Shown: positions 51,565 to 58,901, counted from the first letter of the stretch. The stretch: DNA of 64,000 nucleotides from an uncultured Collinsella sp. (GCA_959020715.1 CAUESV010000007.1:36461-100460); one strand, 5' to 3'. The notes: generated by a model from the sequence alone, not told the origin. A program made the numbers and translations.

Positions 51565-52077
51565 TTACTCGGAAAGCCAGACGACAGGCTCTTTAACAGC
51601 AACAGGGCCGGAAGCATGCTCACGAAGAGTCGAGTTCTCCGAGCGCTCGCACACGATAACAAAAACCGTGGGGTCGAAGCCAGCGGCGCGAACCGCGTCG
51701 AAATCGACCTCGACGAGGGGCTGGCCCGCGTCGACATGGTCACCCTGAGCAACAAGCGCATGGAAGCCCTTGCCCTCAAGTTTAACAGTGTCGATTCCGA
51801 TATGCAGCATCACCTGAGCAGAGCTGTCGTCGGACATGATGCCCAGCGCGTGCTCAGTCGGAAACAACGCCGCGACGGTGCCGGAAACAGGAGCGCACAC
51901 CGTTCCCTCTTGGGGAACCACGGCAACGCCATCGCCCACGGCACGGCTGCTAAAAGCGGGGTCATTGGTATTTTCTAGATGAACAAGCTCGCCGGAAACG
52001 GGAGCGAGGATTTCGAACTCGGAAGCTGCAGTCTTCTGCTCATCCGAACCGCCCATCAGGCGAGAAAAGAAACCCAT
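51565..52077 (-). CDS. PTS glucose-type EIIA component
   Basis: The 170-residue cytosolic phosphocarrier shows EFEILAPVSGELVHLENTNDPAFSSRAVGDGVAVVP and the phosphorylated His in QVMLHIGIDTVKLEGKGF, followed by VAQGDHVDAGQPLVEVDFD. It phosphorylates the EIIB of the downstream EIICB. ATG 52077 has AAGGGA 8 nt upstream; an in-frame ATG at 52095 lacks a site. First gene of the operon. Confidence 0.94.
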   Translation of the reverse strand: MGFFSRLMGGSDEQKTAASEFEILAPVSGELVHLENTNDPAFSSRAVGDGVAVVPQEGTVCAPVSGTVAALFPTEHALGIMSDDSSAQVMLHIGIDTVKLEGKGFHALVAQGDHVDAGQPLVEVDFDAVRAAGFDPTVFVIVCERSENSTLREHASGPVAVKEPVVWLSE

Positions 52078-52157
52078 GGTGGCATGTCCCTTCATAAATA
52101 TAGCCCAACCAAAATCAAGCGAATGCATCCATAGAGACACACCCGTTCAAAGACTTT

Positions 52158-52189
52158 GGTTAGGCCCACGTCCGAGGGACTCGGTAACC
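52158..52189 (-). promoter_or_regulatory. possible RAT (LicT target) hairpin in the PTS leader
   Basis: In the transcript, GGTTA pairs with TAACC and CCGAG with CTCGG, separated by an asymmetric internal loop, as in RAT elements bound by LicT/BglG proteins. The TAACCAAA at its 3' side can instead pair with TTTGGTT near 52107-52113, giving a mutually exclusive hairpin. The primary sequence differs from the B. subtilis RAT, and the alternative hairpin lacks a strong U-run, so this is tentative. Confidence 0.4.
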
Positions 52190-52248
52190 TTCCGCATTTC
52201 TTTTTACGGGAGTTATTGTAGACAAGCCCAAAGCCGGAATAATCATTC

Positions 52249-52285
52249 TGACCGATGAACGGTACTTTTTCATCGATAAACGGTA
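52249..52285. promoter_or_regulatory. phased direct repeat upstream of the PTS promoter
   Basis: TGACCGATGAACGGTA (52249-52264) and TCATCGATAAACGGTA (52270-52285) match at 13 of 16 positions and are spaced exactly 21 nt, two helical turns. They lie 30-65 nt upstream of the TACAAT -10 hexamer on the minus strand, where no good -35 is seen, which suggests activator sites. Confidence 0.5.
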
Positions 52286-52294
52286 TTTAGGCGA

Positions 52295-52339
52295 CACTTA
52301 GGGACGTTCCTTTTCTGCCGGCACTCGGGGACACTCCTT
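52295..52339. repeat. tandem pair of GGGGAC-core repeats
   Basis: CACTTAGGGACGTTCCTT (52295-52312) and CACTCGGGGACACTCCTT (52322-52339) match at 13-14 of 18 positions. Their complement carries the GTCCCY core also seen in the repeats at 40828-40881. Confidence 0.6.
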
Positions 52340-52358
52340 GCTCTGACCCCTTTGCACC

Positions 52359-52392
52359 AAAAAAGGCCCCGAACGTAGTTGCTCGGGGCCCT
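52359..52392 (-). terminator. rho-independent terminator after the DEAD-box helicase
   Basis: The minus strand reads GGCCCCGA / TCGGGGCC (8 bp) followed by TTTTTTGG, 34 nt past the helicase stop. Confidence 0.9.
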
Positions 52393-52425
52393 TGGTTCAC
52401 CTCGCTCTAGCGGGCGATGCGTATG

Positions 52426-54684
52426 TTATTTGCGCTTGCCGCCGCCGTCGCCGGGGCGACGGGAGCTGCCACCGCACTTGCCGCCACGGCTGTTGCCATA
52501 GCTGCCACGATTATCGCGACCGCCGGCACGGCCGCCGCGGGAGCCGGCCTGGTTGCCGCCACGCCCGCCACGATAGCCGCCACGACGCTCATCGCGGGTG
52601 TCGTCGTAGTTGCGCCAGTCATCGCGACGATCGCGGCTGGCACGCGGATCGCGACGATCGCGCGACTCATTCGAACGACCAGCGCCGCTGCGACCACCGT
52701 TGCCGCGAGCACCCTCGCGACGCTCGCCGCCGCGGCTACCGCGCTCTTCAAAGCGCTTGCCGCCGCGGGACTCGCCGCCGCGGGCACCACGCTCGTCACG
52801 CGAACCACGGCCTTCGCCGCCACGGCGCTCATCGCGCCCGCCGCGCTCGTCATTGCGACCGGAACGACGGCGATCGCCCGCGCCACGCTTGCCACCGCGC
52901 GAACCGCGGCCCTCGTCCTCGCGCTCGACACGGCGACGGCCGCCACGGTCCTCGTCCTCACGACGACGGCGGTGCGCCTCGCCCTGGAACTGCTTGGCAC
53001 GACGCTCGGCACGGTTGCCGCGCGGGGCCTGCTCGACGGTAGCAGCACCGCCGCGCTCCTCGGCAGCCACCTCGCGGGCCACGCTCTCCACAGCCTCGTC
53101 CACGCGAGCCTGAACGCCCTCGCGCACGCGGGTCTTGCCGCCGCGCTTGGGACGGCTCGAGCGCTCGCCGTCGCCGCGACGCTCGTCGCGACCGCGGTTG
53201 GAACGACCAGCCACATCGCCGTAGTCATCGCCGTTGCGCTTGCCGTCGCGACGCGCCTGCTCAAGCTTCTTCTTGCTCTTGGACTTGCCGCGCTTGGTCT
53301 TCTTCTTCACCTTAAAGGCCGCAGGGTCGCGCTCGGGATCAACCGCAGGCGGGTTGGGACCCACATGCAGGTCACCGGCCTCGTAGATGTCGGCAGTCTT
53401 GTCCATGAGCTTCTCGATCTCGTAGAACTCGTCCACGTCCTGCTCGGTCACAAACGTGATGGCCCAGCCCAGCTCGCCGGCGCGGCCCGTGCGGCCGATG
53501 CGGTGGATGTAGTCGGTCGGCTCGGCCGGCACGTCAAAGTTCACGACGTAGCGCACATCGCTAATGTCGATGCCGCGGGCGAGCACGTCGGTTGCCACCA
53601 GTACGTCAACGGTACCGTCGCGGAAGGCCGAAAGCGCGCGTTCGCGCTGGGCCTGGCTGCGGTTGCCGTGAATCGCGGCGGCCTTGATGCCCTTACGCTC
53701 CAGACGACGGCAGCAGCTGTCGGCGCGGTGCTTGGTGCGCATAAAGACGATAGTGCGCTCCGGCCCCTCCTTCTTGAGGAACTCGGGCAGCAGGTTGTTC
53801 TTGGCCTCGATGGACACCGGGAACACAAACTGGTCGACGGTGTCGGCGGTCGACGTGGCCGGCGCGATCTCCACGCGTGCCGGGTCACTCACCAGGTCGG
53901 TGATCTCGCCCACGGCCTCCTCGTCAAGCGTGGCCGAGAACAGCAGAGTCTGACGCTCGGCCGGCGTCTCGCGCACAATGCGGCGGACGGCGGGCAAAAA
54001 GCCCATGTCGAGCATGCGGTCGGCCTCGTCCAACACCAGCACCTTGACCTCGTCCAGGTGGCAGGCGCCCTGCTCGATCAGGTCGACCAGACGACCCGGC
54101 GTGGCGACCAGGATGTCACAGCCATACTTGAGGGCCGCAGTCTGCGGCTTGTAGCTCACGCCGCCCACGACGGTCACGGCAACGTGGCCCGTGACGTCGG
54201 CAATCTTGCTCGCAACCTCGTCGATCTGCTGGGCAAGCTCGCGCGTGGGGGTGATGACGAGCATCACAGGGCCACGGCCGTTGCCCTCGGGCTTTTTAGC
54301 ACCGCGACGGCGGTTGCGGCCGCCGCGCTCACGCACGGGCTTGGGCGGAGCGATGTGCTCCAGATTGTTCATGGTCGGCAGCAAGAAGGCGGCCGTCTTG
54401 CCGGTGCCAGTCTGAGCGGCGGCAAGCAGGTCGCGGCCCTCGAGCACCACGGGGATTGAGCCGGCCTGCACGGGCGTCGGCGCCGTGTAGCCCAGGTTCT
54501 CGATGGCACGAAGTATCTCGTCGGAAAGGCCCAGCTCGTCAAAGGCGGGCAGGTTCTCGGTAGCGGACTCGACGGCCTGGGCAGCATTGGCCTCATCGGC
54601 GGCATCGAAGGCAGCCTGGGTCATGGCCTCGCGGGTCTCGTCCAGGATCTCGGCGTCGGTGACGTCGGATACAGAATTACGCAT
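52426..54684 (-). CDS. DEAD-box RNA helicase with long RG-rich tail
   Basis: The 752-residue protein has a full DEAD-box core in residues 40-440: Q-motif FDELGLSDEILRAIENLGYTAPTPVQ, AAAQTGTGKTAAF (I), PTRELAQQ (Ia), VLDEADRMLDMGF (II), LFSATL (III), VLVATDVLARGIDI (V) and HRIGRTGRAG (VI). An insert with GGRNRRRGAKKPEGNGRG lies between I and Ia. The C-terminal 300 residues are low-complexity Arg/Gly/Asp/Glu-rich, far longer than in typical CsdA/RhlE proteins, and should bind RNA without fixed structure. ATG 54684 has AAGGA at 10 nt. Likely roles are cold-shock RNA unwinding or ribosome assembly. The GC-rich tail opens long antisense frames that are not genes. Confidence 0.94.
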   Translation of the reverse strand: MRNSVSDVTDAEILDETREAMTQAAFDAADEANAAQAVESATENLPAFDELGLSDEILRAIENLGYTAPTPVQAGSIPVVLEGRDLLAAAQTGTGKTAAFLLPTMNNLEHIAPPKPVRERGGRNRRRGAKKPEGNGRGPVMLVITPTRELAQQIDEVASKIADVTGHVAVTVVGGVSYKPQTAALKYGCDILVATPGRLVDLIEQGACHLDEVKVLVLDEADRMLDMGFLPAVRRIVRETPAERQTLLFSATLDEEAVGEITDLVSDPARVEIAPATSTADTVDQFVFPVSIEAKNNLLPEFLKKEGPERTIVFMRTKHRADSCCRRLERKGIKAAAIHGNRSQAQRERALSAFRDGTVDVLVATDVLARGIDISDVRYVVNFDVPAEPTDYIHRIGRTGRAGELGWAITFVTEQDVDEFYEIEKLMDKTADIYEAGDLHVGPNPPAVDPERDPAAFKVKKKTKRGKSKSKKKLEQARRDGKRNGDDYGDVAGRSNRGRDERRGDGERSSRPKRGGKTRVREGVQARVDEAVESVAREVAAEERGGAATVEQAPRGNRAERRAKQFQGEAHRRRREDEDRGGRRRVEREDEGRGSRGGKRGAGDRRRSGRNDERGGRDERRGGEGRGSRDERGARGGESRGGKRFEERGSRGGERREGARGNGGRSGAGRSNESRDRRDPRASRDRRDDWRNYDDTRDERRGGYRGGRGGNQAGSRGGRAGGRDNRGSYGNSRGGKCGGSSRRPGDGGGKRK

Positions 54685-55352
54685 ATGTTGTTGTTCCTTA
54701 TCTGCACGCGCAATGGGCACGGCATGCGGCCGCGCGGGCGTGCTTGGTAGTGCGCTAATACATACAAAAACGGGTGCGCACAGAGAGGACGTTGCTCAGC
54801 ACGCTGGCGATCGCTTTGGCAGCCCTATCACGCGCCGTCCAGACGCAGCAGCACTAAGCGATGGAGCAGATTCGCCGCGGGTTAGTATACCCGTGCTTCG
54901 CATGCCCCCACGTAAACCACAGATGACGAGGCGGACGAGGTGGGCCTGGCCGATTGTCTCGATCTGTAACAGTTACGAGACAAAACCGGGTCTACACGTT
55001 ACAGATCGAGACATTCAGTCAGCCCCTTGGCTAACATCTCGATCTGTAACATCTACAGGGCAAATCTTCCTCTACGTGTTACAGATCGAGACAAACGGTC
55101 GACACGGCCCACAAACGTCTCAATCTGTAACAGTTACGGAGCAAAATCGGTCCCAATTGTTATAGATCATGACAGAGGGGGATTTCCGTCCAGTCCAAAC
55201 CAAATCTCTCAAGCTTCCTGCAATTTCGAACATGTGGCCTATAAAGTTGCTTTGGTTACGCTATATATTGCGCAGCCATTTAATACGTCGCCCACCGGGG
55301 GCCATTAATTCCTATCGCCATATTGGCTAGGAAGCAATCAAAGGAGGTATCC
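54685..55352. other. 668-nt divergent region with hairpin array
   Basis: The region separates the leftward DEAD-box gene from the rightward FHA gene. The helicase promoter should be in the right-hand part next to 54685-54800. Three 57-nt hairpins occupy 54956-55173. The stretch 55174-55352 is AT-rich and must hold the FHA gene promoter; TTGCTT...TATATT near 55241-55268 is a possible pair. No gene is supported here. Confidence 0.6.
54956..55173. repeat. array of three 57-nt hairpin repeats, about 80-nt period
   Basis: Copies lie at 54956-55012, 55036-55092 and 55117-55173, so starts are 80 and 81 nt apart with 23-24-nt unrelated spacers. Each has arms GTCTCGATCTGTAAC / GTTACAGATCGAGAC (15 bp, perfect in copies 1 and 2, decayed in copy 3) around a 27-nt loop that itself is conserved (AGTTAC...CAAAA.CGGTC). 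Two further copies lie at 58614-58750, on the other side of the FHA-kinase locus. Confidence 0.9.
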
Positions 55353-56315
55353 GTGGCAGCAGAGACGCCTTGCTCGGTCCTCTATAACGATATTCGCTCG
55401 TTCGGCGGTCTTAAACATCTCGAGATCGCCCGAATGCTTATCAATGGAAACTCTTATCTCGGCAGTACCCTGCTCGAGAAATGCTCTTCCAACCGCTCGT
55501 ATCTCACCCGTTACATCGTCCATCGCAAGCCTGACCAGTGCGCGCCCGCCATCTACAGCGACTTTACCGTCACCACGCTCAACCTTTCCGCGGCAATCTG
55601 CAGCAAGCTCGGCGGCGGCGAGTCCACCTATCAGGCAATCGCCGAGCACTATCGCGGTCCGGCCGCCAACGAAATGATGTCGGCTCTCGCCAGCTACAAG
55701 CTGGACAGCCGCCTATATGCAAATGCCCTCAATCGCATCGACAACTTTGACGGCAATGCCGTGCGCGAGAAAAGCACGCTTTACCTTATGCTCTTTGTGG
55801 CAACGGGCGCACTCGCCGATCCCGCCCAGGGCGTGGCGACCGTTGAGCGCTTTTGCGATAGTAAAACTGGCGGGCATTTTGGCACCACCGAGACCACCGT
55901 CGGACGTGGCTTTATGGGCAGCCTGGAGCAGCCGCGCGCCGTCGCCCCCAACCTCGGTCTGCTCAGGACACATGCCGACAACTGCGTCGACATGCAAATC
56001 CATCCCCTCACACGCGATCCGCGCGGCACCGTGATTGGTTCTTTGCCCAAAACCTCGCCCAGCATCACCGATGTAGGCGCTGATGCATCGCGTGAGCATC
56101 TCCGCATTTGGCTCGAGGGTGGGCACTGGTACGCCCAGGGCCTTGGATCGACCAACGGCACGGTGCTCGAATCGGGTGCAGGCGACGGCGATATCGTAAT
56201 CGAGCCGCCCCGCGACCAACGAGAGCCCGGCAAAGTCTATCCCCCGGTGGAAATCGAAAACAGCGACAGGCTCCATCTGGGTCTCTACACGACATTCCTT
56301 GTCATTGTGGACTAG
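55353..56315 (+). CDS. FHA-domain protein
   Basis: Start is GTG 55353, preceded by AAAGGAGG at 5 nt; the open frame to 55323 includes that site and is not translated. The 320-residue protein has an unrecognised helical N-terminal region (about 1-190) and a C-terminal FHA domain with the phosphothreonine-binding signature: TVIGSLPKTSPSITDVG, SREHLRIWLEG and GLGSTNGTVLESG. FHA domains read phosphothreonine marks. The next gene encodes a Ser/Thr kinase, its likely partner. A terminator and a 57-nt palindrome separate the two, so they may have separate promoters. No membrane segment. Confidence 0.82.
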   Translation: MAAETPCSVLYNDIRSFGGLKHLEIARMLINGNSYLGSTLLEKCSSNRSYLTRYIVHRKPDQCAPAIYSDFTVTTLNLSAAICSKLGGGESTYQAIAEHYRGPAANEMMSALASYKLDSRLYANALNRIDNFDGNAVREKSTLYLMLFVATGALADPAQGVATVERFCDSKTGGHFGTTETTVGRGFMGSLEQPRAVAPNLGLLRTHADNCVDMQIHPLTRDPRGTVIGSLPKTSPSITDVGADASREHLRIWLEGGHWYAQGLGSTNGTVLESGAGDGDIVIEPPRDQREPGKVYPPVEIENSDRLHLGLYTTFLVIVD

Positions 56316-56328
56316 CGCGGACGGAGAT

Positions 56329-56362
56329 CGAAAGACGGTCGCCGTCCGTCTTTCGTCTTCTA
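56329..56362 (+). terminator. terminator after the FHA gene
   Basis: A 10-bp stem CGAAAGACGG / CCGTCTTTCG (7-nt loop) is followed by TCTTCTACCTT, starting 13 nt past the stop codon. Confidence 0.7.
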
Positions 56363-56395
56363 CCTTCTGCATCGTAAACGACAATACTCAACGGC

Positions 56396-56452
56396 ATACG
56401 TGGGTAGTGCGGCTATCATGGTATTTTACCGATATCCGCACTACCCACGTAT
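56396..56452. repeat. 57-nt perfect palindrome between FHA and kinase genes
   Basis: Perfect 17-bp arms (ATACGTGGGTAGTGCGG at 56396-56412, complement at 56436-56452) enclose a 23-nt loop. The length matches the flanking hairpin arrays and the element at 36724-36780, but the sequence is unrelated. It ends 34 nt before the kinase start codon and so should lie in, or overlap, the kinase promoter or leader. Confidence 0.85.
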
Positions 56453-56486
56453 ACGCGCGGCAACCCATGCCAGACAAAGGAACGCC

Positions 56487-57497
56487 ATGGATACTACCGA
56501 TAGCGCCTATGGCGACAAACTCATCCGTCTTGACACGTTCGACACCGCCGTGGCGGTAGACCCCAGCGCCGAGGATGATGCCAAGCGCCGGTTTATGACG
56601 CTAATTCTTCAGACGGCATACCGCGACGACGGCAATATCGGACACGTGCTTCGTGCGACCAACACGAGCGGCGAAGTCTTTGCTGTCAAGCTACTCAAGG
56701 ACAACGCCATCCTTTCCGGCCAAGCCCCCGATCGCTCCGCCGAGCAAGCAGCTGCGCACCTGGCCAACACCGCCGCGCTGTTCGAGGAGTACCGTCATCT
56801 GTGCACTGTCTCGCACCTGCGCGGATTTCCGCGCGTCTATGGCTATGGATCGTGCGAGGACGACCCGCTCATCCTCATGGAGTGGGTCGAGGGAACATCG
56901 CTCAAGCAGGCGCTGCCCTTGCTTCCGCACGATGCCTCGGGCGGGCTAACCACCCAGATGGTGGCCGCCGTTGGAAACGCCGTGCTTCGCGCACTCCTGA
57001 TGACCAAGGGTCTCGTTAATCCGGTCGTCCATCGCGACCTGTCGCCCGCAAATATCATGTTCCGCACCACCAGTCGAACGCTCGAGCAACAGATCACCGA
57101 TTGCTCCTTTGACCCCTGTCTCATCGACATGGGCTCCGCGACCATGGCCCTCGGTGACGATACGATCACCCGGCGCGCCGACATCTGGCGCTTTGCCACG
57201 CCCGCATACGCCGCGCCCGAGATGCTCACGCAGGATATCGAAGGAATCGCGGCCCTTCGCCGTTCGCCGGCAATCGACGTCTATGCGCTTTCGAGCATTC
57301 TGTACCAGCTCTACAGCGGTCGCAAACCGTTTGACTTTGAGTCGACGGACGCCGCTGCAACCGGCTCGTTCTATCTCGTAAAGACCAAGACCAAGCCGGC
57401 ACCGCTCGAGCCGCGCTGCGAGGGCGACAAAGCGCTCGTCCAGATCATCATGAAAGGCATCTCGGTCGAACAGGACGATCGCCCTACCGAGCAGTAG
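56487..57497 (+). CDS. serine/threonine protein kinase domain, ending at an in-frame TAG
   Basis: ATG 56487 follows AAAGGA at 5 nt. The 336 residues form a Hanks-type kinase: a degenerate Gly loop (DDGNIGHVLRA), K68 in EVFAVKLLK, the hinge ILMEWVEGTSL, catalytic D184 and N189 in VVHRDLSPANIMF, D214 in LIDMGSAT (DMG instead of DFG), YAAPEM (E245), DVYALSSILYQLYSG and final VEQDDRPTEQ. Family members continue RPT-x-x-EMLEVL; here TAG (57495-57497) replaces the expected codon and MLEVLSAYL continues in the same frame. So this is probably the N-terminal half of a 694-residue transmembrane kinase, separated by a nonsense codon. The kinase domain itself is nearly complete. Confidence 0.85.
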   Translation: MDTTDSAYGDKLIRLDTFDTAVAVDPSAEDDAKRRFMTLILQTAYRDDGNIGHVLRATNTSGEVFAVKLLKDNAILSGQAPDRSAEQAAAHLANTAALFEEYRHLCTVSHLRGFPRVYGYGSCEDDPLILMEWVEGTSLKQALPLLPHDASGGLTTQMVAAVGNAVLRALLMTKGLVNPVVHRDLSPANIMFRTTSRTLEQQITDCSFDPCLIDMGSATMALGDDTITRRADIWRFATPAYAAPEMLTQDIEGIAALRRSPAIDVYALSSILYQLYSGRKPFDFESTDAAATGSFYLVKTKTKPAPLEPRCEGDKALVQIIMKGISVEQDDRPTEQ

Positions 57498-58571
57498 ATG
57501 CTCGAGGTGCTCTCGGCATACCTCACCGACGCCGAATCCGAGGGCCGGGAAGGCGCGGGCAGTGACGCCGCAATCGACATCGACGCCGGTACACACCTTA
57601 AGGTCGACGTCGCCGGCGAGCGCGCGCGAGAGATCCTGGAGCAGGCCCGGCACGATGCCATGACCCGCCGCCGCTTTATTATCGGTGGCGTCGTTGCAGC
57701 CGTTGCGGGACTCAGCGTCATTGGGGCGGCGACCCATGGCTTTGGCATCCCCGACTACCTGGACGGCATCCGCGGTTCGCTTGACAACTACACTTGGGAT
57801 CAGCTGCAGGAGATTTCGCTCAAGATTAAGGCCGCCGAGACCCGTAGCGAGGCACGCGAGATTGCCAAGCGCTATCACCTGCTCGATGCCGATGGGCGTA
57901 TCCCCTATCCGTGTACCAAGCGTGTCACGCTCACCAACGGGCTGCAGGTTGGCGCGCAGCTTGTGGGCATCCGCCACGATGAGCTTCTGGACGGGACGGG
58001 CAAGGCCGGACTGACGTTTATGTTCGATGCGGGTATTGCCGAACGCAACGCTGCGGCTGAACCGCCGAGCGCCGGCTGGGCAGATTGCGAGCTGCGGGAA
58101 TGGCTCAACGGCGACGGCCTTAAGCTGCTGCCCAACGAGTTGCGCGCGCTCATTAAATCTGTCAAAAAGGTCTCGAATAACGTTGGCGCCGCCAGAAGCG
58201 CATCGTGTCTGAGCGAGCTGCCCGCAACCCTTTGGCTGCCCGCCATGGTCGAGCTGTGCGGAGTGCAGCCGCCCGAGTCATTTGCCGAGGACTTTCACTA
58301 CCTGGCCGACATCTATAACGGCGAGGGCAAGGAGTACCAACTCTTCCGCGAGCTCAAGGTGAGCCCGTATTCCACGAACGAGACGATGGTCCGCCAGTGG
58401 AAGGGCAAGGACACCTGCTGGTGGGAGCGCACGGTGAGCCCTGACACATCGGAGAGTGGAGGCACGCTCTATATGAACCGCGTGGGGCACGACGGCGACG
58501 TCTTTACGTACGCAACGCCTGCAAGCAAGCCCGATAAACGGACCTGCGTAATTCCCGGATTCTGTATCTAG
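57498..58571 (+). CDS. membrane-anchored C-terminal half of the kinase gene, DUF6273-like
   Basis: The frame continues directly from the TAG at 57495 without ribosome binding site, starting MLEVLSAYLTDAES, which completes the last helix of the kinase fold. A 45-residue linker and one membrane segment (RRRFIIGGVVAAVAGLSVIG, about residues 58-77) follow. A 270-residue extracytoplasmic domain then contains DCELREWLNGDGLKLLPNEL and ATLWLPAMVELCG, resembling DUF6273 domains found on bacterial surface and signalling proteins. Expression would require readthrough, reinitiation, or an allele without the stop. In this sequence it is therefore best regarded as part of a disrupted gene. Confidence 0.65.
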   Translation: MLEVLSAYLTDAESEGREGAGSDAAIDIDAGTHLKVDVAGERAREILEQARHDAMTRRRFIIGGVVAAVAGLSVIGAATHGFGIPDYLDGIRGSLDNYTWDQLQEISLKIKAAETRSEAREIAKRYHLLDADGRIPYPCTKRVTLTNGLQVGAQLVGIRHDELLDGTGKAGLTFMFDAGIAERNAAAEPPSAGWADCELREWLNGDGLKLLPNELRALIKSVKKVSNNVGAARSASCLSELPATLWLPAMVELCGVQPPESFAEDFHYLADIYNGEGKEYQLFRELKVSPYSTNETMVRQWKGKDTCWWERTVSPDTSESGGTLYMNRVGHDGDVFTYATPASKPDKRTCVIPGFCI

Positions 58572-58613
58572 GCGGCAGGCGTCTTGCCATGACGGGACCC
58601 CTCCCCGGCAATT

Positions 58614-58750
58614 GTCTCGATCTGTAACAGTTAGAACCCAAAAACCGGTCTAGATGTTACAGATCGAGACGTTAGTTTTCGGCTGAAATGTTTGTCTAAA
58701 TCTGTAACAGCTATGGTTCAAAAACCGGTCCAGACGTTACAGATTGAGAT
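58614..58750. repeat. array of two 57-nt hairpin repeats, 80-nt period
   Basis: Copies lie at 58614-58670 (16-bp perfect arms GTCTCGATCTGTAACA / complement) and 58694-58750 (arms with three changes), with starts 80 nt apart. Both loops contain CAAAAACCGGTC. They are members of the family at 54956-55173. Confidence 0.9.
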
Positions 58751-58823
58751 GTTTGGCAGGGACTGCCAACGATTGAGCAGCCGCCCTCATCCGTAACGAA
58801 ATGTCATATATTTCTTTCTGTAC

Positions 58824-58854
58824 TAGACACCCCCAGGGGGTATGGGTGTATAGT
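58824..58854 (+). promoter_or_regulatory. copA promoter with CsoR-type operator
   Basis: TAGACA (58824-58829) and TATAGT (58849-58854) are separated by 19 nt. The spacer carries the GC-rich palindrome CACCCCCAGGGGGTA (58828-58842), matching the C-tract/G-tract inverted repeat bound by CsoR copper sensors. csoR itself is encoded downstream at 61767. Confidence 0.7.
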
Positions 58855-58901
58855 ATCGGCAGGTTAACAATTCCAGCACCGAACTACAGAAAGGAGAAGC
58901 C

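Larger units (their letters stand above)
52078..52425. other. promoter-leader region of the PTS operon and helicase terminator
   Basis: From right to left the 348-nt region holds the DEAD-box gene terminator (52359-52392), two tandem GTCCCC-type repeats (52295-52339), a 21-nt-phased direct repeat (52249-52285), a TACAAT -10 element (52215-52220, minus strand) and a leader of about 130 nt with a RAT-like hairpin. Confidence 0.6.
58572..58901. other. 330-nt region between kinase locus and copA
   Basis: It contains two more 57-nt hairpin repeats (58614-58750) and the copA promoter with a CsoR-type operator (58824-58854). No coding potential. Confidence 0.7.

Noticed and set aside
52417..54459. 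680-codon open frame on the plus strand
   Set aside because: It is antisense to the DEAD-box helicase, with an Ala/Thr-rich low-complexity product and no ribosome binding site; it arises from RG-rich codons.
54956..55173. CRISPR array (repeats with constant 23-24-nt spacers)
   Set aside because: Repeats are 57 nt, strongly palindromic over their full length, only two or three per array and not identical; spacers are shorter than usual and no cas genes are nearby.
57495..57497. Pyrrolysine or selenocysteine-style recoding at the kinase TAG
   Set aside because: No downstream recoding element or relevant tRNA/synthetase gene is visible, and the site lies in a helix where a common residue is expected; a nonsense change is simpler.
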